Positions 58,899-64,000 of a stretch of DNA of 64,000 nt are shown in pieces. The stretch is from an uncultured Paracoccaceae bacterium (GTDB lineage: Bacteria > Pseudomonadota > Alphaproteobacteria > Rhodobacterales > Rhodobacteraceae): positions 132,501-196,500 of the forward strand of contig CANLNT010000002.1 in NCBI GenBank assembly GCA_947492825.1, in the 5' to 3' direction. Numbering within the stretch: position 1 is the first letter of the stretch; each line of letters begins with the position of its first letter. Below the pieces are notes generated by a model. That model was not told the DNA's origin. It ran no database searches and was given only the letters and a program-made list of their open reading frames with translations. Position numbers and translations under genes: made by a program.

Positions 58899-59803
58899 CA
58901 AAGGCCGCCGATGTGGCGTTCACCACGCGCGGCGGACAGCGCGATCTGTTTCTGCCGCTCGCGGAAACGGGCCTTGTCCGCATCCGTGGTTTCAGCGGCG
59001 CAGTGATGACAAGCGACGCCATGTTCGTATTCTGGCCGGTCGCGGTCTGCGGGCAGGATCGGGCGGCGACAGGCGTAACACAGGAGGTGCGGACCAACCT
59101 CTAACCCATGTCCGACTGAGACGCGGGCATCAAAGACAAAGCACTCGCCCAGCCAGGTGCTGTCATCCTCCGGCACCTCTTCGAGGTATTTCAGGATGCC
59201 GCCTTTGAGGTGATAGACCTCGTCCACGCCTTGGCCCTTGAGGAAGTTCGTGGATTTCTCGCAGCGGATACCGCCGGTGCAGAACATGGCGATCTTCTTG
59301 TTGTGAAACCGGTCTTTGTTTTCTTCCCACCAGTCGGGAAACTCGCCAAAGCTTTTGGTGTGCGGATCGACCGCGCCGTCGAAGGTGCCGATGGCCACTT
59401 CGTAATCGTTGCGGGTGTCGATCACGGCCACATCAGGGGATTGGATCAGTTCGTTCCAGTCAGCGGGATCAACGTAGTGGCCGGTGCCGTCCGCCGGTTT
59501 GACCTGCGGCTTGCCCATCGTCACGATCTCTTTCTTCAGCCGCACTTTCATGCGGTGAAAAGGTGGCGTGTCGGACTGGCTTTCCTTGTGCTCCAGCGCA
59601 GCACACCCCGGAAGCGCACGGATGTAGCCCAGGATGGCGTCAATCCCGGCGCGGCTACCTGCAATTGTCCCGTTGATCCCTTCGCCCGCCAGCAACAGGG
59701 TGCCGGAGATGCCATGTGTCGCGCAGGCCTCGATCAGGCCCGGCCGAATGGCGGCCGGGTCTTCAAACCGGGTGAAGTGATAGAGCGCAGCAATGGTGTA
59801 CAT
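58898..59803 (-). CDS. trhO: tRNA uridine-34 hydroxylase, rhodanese type
   Basis: 301 residues from ATG 59803 (MYTIAALYHFTRF). N-terminal TrhO domain with GTLLLAGEGINGTIAG, then a rhodanese domain (about 125-215) with the active Cys in MFCTGGIRCEKS. The C-terminal part has CYAC and CHHC, a zinc-binding tail. It makes ho5U at the wobble position, prephenate-independent. Cotranscribed with the AbrB gene. Confidence 0.95.
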   Translation of the reverse strand: MYTIAALYHFTRFEDPAAIRPGLIEACATHGISGTLLLAGEGINGTIAGSRAGIDAILGYIRALPGCAALEHKESQSDTPPFHRMKVRLKKEIVTMGKPQVKPADGTGHYVDPADWNELIQSPDVAVIDTRNDYEVAIGTFDGAVDPHTKSFGEFPDWWEENKDRFHNKKIAMFCTGGIRCEKSTNFLKGQGVDEVYHLKGGILKYLEEVPEDDSTWLGECFVFDARVSVGHGLEVGPHLLCYACRRPILPADRDRPEYEHGVACHHCAAETTDADKARFRERQKQIALSAARGERHIGGL

Positions 59804-60040
59804 ATTTGCCAGATACGCCTGTGCGGAACGCGGTGCAAGCGGGTGATCAATGGCGGCCCGAAAGCGCAACGCATGTGGTTCGCCAAGGTGCTGCAGGGAA
59901 CCTGAGAAACCTCAAGCCAAGAGCCTGATGAAAAGCAGGGCAGCGTGGCCAAGCTGGACCGATTGCCGAAAATCGGCTAGAATCCGGGCTATTCTGAGAA
60001 ACCATTTTAACGCACCATGTCATGACACGAGGTGTTTCCC

Positions 60041-60514
60041 GTGTTTGCATCCATCGAGCTAAATGGCCCCTTCCCGCGTTCGCTTTGGAAGCGGTTTCGT
60101 CGCAGGCCAAGGTACCTGGGCACTGCTGCCGTGGCGGTTGGCGTCTTTGTTGCGGCAAGCGTCGAGCCGAACCTGTCGGGGCAATGGGTCAATCGTGCTG
60201 ACCGGTCCGAAGTGATTGAGGTTTATCACGTTGGCCGCACCCTTCGGGCCAACTTTGTGGACGGGGGCGCATTTTTTGAGGTGCGGGCAGACAGCGAGAC
60301 CGCGTTTTCTGGTTTGATTGATCTGGTTTGGATGGAGGAAGACACCATTGACCGATGCGGCCTGTTTTCGCGCACCGTCGATCTGGACGTGACGACATTT
60401 AATGAACCTGCCGACCGGCTGCGGGTCTTCTATCGCGCTGGTTTGGAGATCGGGAGCAGTTGCCGCGCGGATTCCAGTCGGCCAACCGAAAAGACCTTTG
60501 TTCGCAGGCCATAG
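60041..60514 (+). CDS. Hypothetical membrane-anchored protein
   Basis: 157 residues from GTG 60041; a GTG at 60032 is also possible, so the start is uncertain. An N-terminal basic stretch (KRFRRRPR) is followed by a hydrophobic segment (about 27-40) as a signal anchor, then a soluble Asp/Glu/Val-rich domain (LSGQWVNRADRSEVIEVYHVG) with two cysteines. No family recognised. The upstream gap (59804-60040) contains nothing that I can name. Confidence 0.6.
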   Translation: MFASIELNGPFPRSLWKRFRRRPRYLGTAAVAVGVFVAASVEPNLSGQWVNRADRSEVIEVYHVGRTLRANFVDGGAFFEVRADSETAFSGLIDLVWMEEDTIDRCGLFSRTVDLDVTTFNEPADRLRVFYRAGLEIGSSCRADSSRPTEKTFVRRP

Positions 60515-60534
60515 ACCAAAAAGGAGACAGACAG

Positions 60535-61032
60535 ATGAACGCCACAAGCGCCCTTGTTCTGATCATGATTTTAGCGTTTTCCGCCGACCGCCTGACGAAG
60601 GCCATCATGTTTGTTCTGGCATTTGTCCCGCGATGGCAACGGTACTTTCGCGACCCTGAAATCATCACGAACCGGGTTGAGAAGTACAAGATGCGAAACC
60701 GCTATCTGATCGCCTATACCGTGATCGTGGGCGTGATCGCCTGTTTGGCTGTTTTCTGGTTTGACGATCTGCGAATCCTTGCACGTTTGTCGGGCAACAA
60801 CGTCGATGCGAGCATTGATATCGTCGTGACAACGCTTGTCGTGATGGGCGGATCCGACCTGGTCAGCAGGCTTGTGCAAATCTCTGGGATTGGCGAAATG
60901 GGGGCCGCTGCGGCCTCTGGTGATCGCTCAGAGCGCAATAAGCCGGTTGAGATCGTGGGGCGGTTGGTGCTTGAAAATGACGGGGCATATATCGGGCCAC
61001 CGTCACCGTCTTCTGACACAAAACCGGTTTGA
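60535..61032 (+). CDS. Hypothetical membrane protein with four hydrophobic segments
   Basis: 165 residues, AAGGAGA 9 bases before ATG. Hydrophobic segments are at about 3-30 and 60-78; a weaker pair is at about 92-115. The C-terminal tail is soluble (ASGDRSERNKPVE). No family recognised. It starts 21 bases after the preceding hypothetical gene, so the two probably form an operon. Confidence 0.7.
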   Translation: MNATSALVLIMILAFSADRLTKAIMFVLAFVPRWQRYFRDPEIITNRVEKYKMRNRYLIAYTVIVGVIACLAVFWFDDLRILARLSGNNVDASIDIVVTTLVVMGGSDLVSRLVQISGIGEMGAAAASGDRSERNKPVEIVGRLVLENDGAYIGPPSPSSDTKPV

Positions 61033-61088
61033 CCGGCCAAGCGGACCAACTTGGCTATCAGAGGTTGCCGAAGGTCACCGAAGAGGTC

Positions 61089-62315
61089 TTAACGCGCCGA
61101 AGCCATCGCGAGGCCGTCAGCCACAGCCGTAAAGGCAGCGGCTTGTTGGGGCGTCGCGGCTGGCAAAAGCGTCGTGAGGGCTGAAGAGACGACCCCCATC
61201 AAACTGGAGCCACCAACAAAGACGATCTGGTTGATTTGGCGCGGCGCGACGTTGGCGCGGGTCAAAGTCTCGGACGCGGCGGCGGCAATCTGGGCGGCGT
61301 AATCGGACAGCGCATCAGACATGGCGTCAGACGTCAGCGGGGCCGATAGCCCGTGTTCGATGATGCGCAGATCAATCTGGGCGGTGGGTTCGGCATTGGC
61401 CGCAATCTTGGCGCGTTCGGTGGCAAAGGCGAGGTCGTGGCCGGTTTCTTCTTCGATGACCGTGGCAAGGCGCTGGAACAGTACCGGGTCAACGCCCAGC
61501 TTGGCATAGCGTTTGGCAAGACGCAGGTTGTCAGGGGAATAGAGAAACGCGATCTTTTCCCACGTGGCGAGGTCATTGTAGATCGCATTGGGCGCGGTGT
61601 GACTGCCGGGGCCCATTTCGTTGCGGATCGCGGCACCTCGCCCCAAAAGCGGCATGACGTGCGCCAAGCTAAGTGTACGGTCAAAATCGGTGCCGCCAAT
61701 GCGCACGCCGTGACTGGCGACGATGCGGGTCGCGGGGTCTTGTGCGAAGACGGAAAAATCCGAGGTGCCCCCGCCGATATCGACGATCAACCCGTAGGTT
61801 CCAGCCTCTAGCGGGCCAGCGGTCAGGGCTGCCGCCTCAGGCTCGAACATAAAGTCCACGTCCTTGTAGCCTGCGGCCATATAGGCGGCGCGCAGGTCAT
61901 CCTCTGCCCGGGCATTGCGCGCAGCGTCGGTGGAATGGAATTGCACGGGGCGGCCTGAAAGTGCCGTGTCGTATGTCTGACCGGTTGTCGCCTCGGCCCG
62001 TTCGCGCAGCATGGCGAGGAAGCGGGCGACGACCTCGATCAGGGTCAGGCGTTCGTGGGCGATGACGCGCTTTTCATGCATCAGCGATGTACCAAGCACA
62101 GATTTCAATGCGCGCATGAATCGCCCCTCGCGCCCGTCGATCAAGGCGCGGTTGGCCGCGTTGCCAAACAGCGTGATCTTGCGGTCGGGGTCAAAAAACA
62201 CGGATGTCGGCAGGGTCGTCTCACCTCCTTCAACCGGGATCAGAAAGGGACGGTCGCCCGCCATCACGCCTGCGGCGGTGTTCGAGGTGCCAAAGTCGAT
62301 GCCAAGCCGTGCCAT
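61089..62315 (-). CDS. Hsp70-family ATPase (YegD-like)
   Basis: 408 residues from ATG 62315 (MARLGIDFGTSNTAAGV). Actin-like ATPase motifs are phosphate-1 DFGTSN, phosphate-2 IVDIGGGTSDFSVF near 192 and adenosine-binding VFVGGSSLMGVV near 370. The substrate-binding and lid domains of DnaK are missing, as in YegD. Function is not established. Confidence 0.9.
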   Translation of the reverse strand: MARLGIDFGTSNTAAGVMAGDRPFLIPVEGGETTLPTSVFFDPDRKITLFGNAANRALIDGREGRFMRALKSVLGTSLMHEKRVIAHERLTLIEVVARFLAMLRERAEATTGQTYDTALSGRPVQFHSTDAARNARAEDDLRAAYMAAGYKDVDFMFEPEAAALTAGPLEAGTYGLIVDIGGGTSDFSVFAQDPATRIVASHGVRIGGTDFDRTLSLAHVMPLLGRGAAIRNEMGPGSHTAPNAIYNDLATWEKIAFLYSPDNLRLAKRYAKLGVDPVLFQRLATVIEEETGHDLAFATERAKIAANAEPTAQIDLRIIEHGLSAPLTSDAMSDALSDYAAQIAAAASETLTRANVAPRQINQIVFVGGSSLMGVVSSALTTLLPAATPQQAAAFTAVADGLAMASAR

Positions 62316-62384
62316 TGTCGCGATTCCTCTTTGCGGGAGGGCGGCAATAAGATATCGCGGTCGATCTGACAAGCGGAGGTTCAG

Positions 62385-62894
62385 ATGAAACGGGTCATGA
62401 TCGTGGGCGGGCCGGGATCAGGCAAGAGCACTTTGGCGCGCTGGCTGGGTGCGCAAACCGGGCTGCCGGTGCATCATATGGATCACATCCACCATCTGCC
62501 CAACTGGGAGCCGCGCCCGATGACGGAAAAGCACGCGATGGCCCATGCGGTTGAAGCGCAAGAGGCCTGGGTGTTCGAGGGTGGCATGTCATCGACCTAT
62601 GACACCCGTGCAGCGCGGGCGGATACGCTGATCTGGCTGGACCTGCCTGTAGGGCTGCGGTTCTGGCGGGTGGTCAAGCGATTATGGCAATCCTACGGAC
62701 AGCGCCGCCCGGATATGGCCGAGGGCTGCGTTGAAACGGTTGGGGCGCACACTTGGGAGTTCTTTGTCTGGATTTTCCAGACACGGGTCAGCCAGCGCAA
62801 CAGGATCGCGCGCATGGTGGCAGAGCATCCGCATCTGACCGTGCATCATTTGCGGTCGCGGGCAGAGGTTGCGGACTTCATGGCAAGCGCCTAA
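62385..62894 (+). CDS. P-loop nucleotide kinase-like protein
   Basis: 169 residues starting MKRVMIVGGPGSGKST, a standard adenylate-kinase-type Walker A, then HHMDHIHHLPNWEPRP and DTLIWLDLPVGLRFWRVVKRL. It resembles the FlaR/topology-modulation group of small kinases. Substrate unknown. It is divergent to the Hsp70-like gene and 23 bases before pncA. Confidence 0.82.
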   Translation: MKRVMIVGGPGSGKSTLARWLGAQTGLPVHHMDHIHHLPNWEPRPMTEKHAMAHAVEAQEAWVFEGGMSSTYDTRAARADTLIWLDLPVGLRFWRVVKRLWQSYGQRRPDMAEGCVETVGAHTWEFFVWIFQTRVSQRNRIARMVAEHPHLTVHHLRSRAEVADFMASA

Positions 62895-62917
62895 CCCTAG
62901 ACCCAAAGGAGAATGCC

Positions 62918-63511
62918 ATGTCTGACGCTTTGATCGTGATTGATGTCCAGAATGACTTTTGCCCCGGCGGTGCGCTCGCCGTGGCGGGCGGCGACGAAAT
63001 TGTCGATGGGATCAATGCCCTGATGGCAGATTTCGACAGTGTGATCCTGACGCAGGATTGGCACCCGGCGGGGCATTCGTCATTTGCGTCGTCACATCCG
63101 GGTGCAGCACCTATGAGCGTCACCGAGATGCCGTACGGGCCGCAGGTGTTGTGGCCGGATCATTGCATCCAAGGGACAACAGGTGCCGCGTTTCACGCGG
63201 GCCTGCGTACCGATGGTGATCTGATCATTCGCAAGGGGTTCAACCCCGCGATTGATAGCTATTCGGCATTTTTCGAGAATGACCACTCTACCCCGACGGG
63301 GCTGGAAGGGTATCTGCGCACACGTGGGATTTCGCGGCTGACGATGGTTGGCCTCGCGCTGGATTTCTGCGTGAATTATTCGGCTGAGGATGCGGCCAAG
63401 CTGGGGTTCGACGTCACGGTGCGGCGCGATCTGACGCGGGCGATTGATTTTGATGGCTCGCTTGCGGCTGCGCTGAAAGGGATGGCGGACGCGGGCGTCA
63501 CCGTCGCGTGA
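62918..63511 (+). CDS. pncA: Nicotinamidase
   Basis: 197 residues. Catalytic triad visible as Asp 9 (VIDVQNDF), Lys 106 (IIRKGF) and Cys 151 (LALDFCVNY); metal ligands Asp 47, His 49 and His 53 in TQDWHPAGH. Converts nicotinamide to nicotinate, feeding PncB. AAAGGAG precedes ATG 62918. Its stop overlaps the next gene's GTG by four bases. Confidence 0.96.
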   Translation: MSDALIVIDVQNDFCPGGALAVAGGDEIVDGINALMADFDSVILTQDWHPAGHSSFASSHPGAAPMSVTEMPYGPQVLWPDHCIQGTTGAAFHAGLRTDGDLIIRKGFNPAIDSYSAFFENDHSTPTGLEGYLRTRGISRLTMVGLALDFCVNYSAEDAAKLGFDVTVRRDLTRAIDFDGSLAAALKGMADAGVTVA

Positions 63512-64000
63512 ACATCACGCTGAAACAGCTTGAGGCGTTTGTCTGGGTCGCGGACCTGCGCAGTTTCAACAAGGCCGCCGAACGGTTGGCAACGACGCAG
63601 CCCAATATCTCTGGCCGGATTGCCAAGCTTGAGGGCTTGCTGGGCGGTCGGCTGCTGGACCGCGATACGATGCAGGTCACGCCCTTGGGCGCGCGGATGC
63701 TGAAGCGAGCGCGCGATGTGCTGGCGGCGATGGATGCGCTGGTGGTCGAAAGCGGCGAGGCGGGGCTATACGATGGCGTGCTGCGGCTGGGCGTGACCGA
63801 AATGGTTGCCGAAACCTGGCTGCGGGCGTTTTTGGTGCGGTTGGCTGATGCCTTTCCCAAGATGGATGTAGAACTGACTGTGGATTTCTCTGCTGCGCTT
63901 GAAAAGCGGCTGGCGGAACGGGCGATTGATCTGGCCCTTCAGAATGCACCATTTCAACGCGCGATGTCTGGAGAGGTCGCGCTGGGCACTTATCCGATGG
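63508..64000 (+). CDS. LysR-family regulator, 3' end beyond window
   Basis: The first 164 residues are visible, starting GTG 63508, which overlaps the pncA stop (GTGA). The helix-turn-helix region reads MNITLKQLEAFVWVADLRS followed by FNKAAERLATTQPNISGRIAKLE; the start of the effector domain follows. Coupling to pncA suggests joint expression, possibly control of NAD+ salvage. Confidence 0.92.
   Translation, partial: MNITLKQLEAFVWVADLRSFNKAAERLATTQPNISGRIAKLEGLLGGRLLDRDTMQVTPLGARMLKRARDVLAAMDALVVESGEAGLYDGVLRLGVTEMVAETWLRAFLVRLADAFPKMDVELTVDFSAALEKRLAERAIDLALQNAPFQRAMSGEVALGTYPM

Overview
The window looks like a chromosomal segment of a marine alphaproteobacterium of the Rhodobacteraceae (Roseobacter group). 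The evidence is high GC, dense short-gapped operons, and family-level matches such as MsrPQ, a zinc-free L36, Zur/ZnuABC with COG0523 GTPases, a Liv-type importer linked to acyl-CoA ligases, an NAD-type formate dehydrogenase alpha subunit and a VPLPA-CTERM protein. No rRNA operon, CRISPR array, integrase or transposase was seen. One tRNA gene (Val, GAC) is present.

Left part (1-20 kb): a partial exported protein, the periplasmic methionine sulfoxide repair pair msrPQ, a membrane-anchored glutamate-synthase-like enzyme, two neighbouring fasciclin proteins (one exported by signal peptide, one RTX-tailed for type I secretion), clpB with an RpoH-like promoter, pyrF, an SPFH/NfeD pair, a NUDIX hydrolase, dinB, and an ABC-F ATPase behind an unusual leader. 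The leader has an Arg-rich 22-residue peptide with a strong Shine-Dalgarno and two mutually exclusive hairpins. LysR/DUF1330, an N-formylglutamate amidohydrolase-like gene, tRNA-Val and rpmJ follow.

Zinc region (20-26 kb): zur-znuC-znuB run one way, and znuA plus two COG0523 GTPases run the other way. Three Zur-box-like sites were found. ZnuA has a very long His/Asp loop.

Uptake and carbon region (26-48 kb): a degenerate caspase-like/peptidoglycan-binding protein, and a PaaK-like ligase separated from a livFGHM-acyl-CoA ligase cluster by a two-component system, a VPLPA-CTERM protein and a BKACE enzyme. An orphan formate dehydrogenase alpha subunit, a thioesterase behind a MerR/LiuR-like palindrome, a UMF1-type MFS transporter and mepA follow.

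Accessory region (49-56 kb): next to arfB lies a candidate structured RNA whose 5' part is a 17-base perfect complement of the 16S rRNA 3' end. After a GGAGTA minisatellite, three minus-strand genes follow in close order: a TIR-like protein, nicotinate phosphoribosyltransferase (pncB) and an AT-richer SIR2-P-loop protein. Two predicted NAD+-consuming proteins flanking an NAD+ salvage enzyme is the best candidate for a new defence-type system here. The right end (56-64 kb) returns to ordinary genes: a desaturase, TerB, AbrB, trhO, an Hsp70-like protein and pncA.
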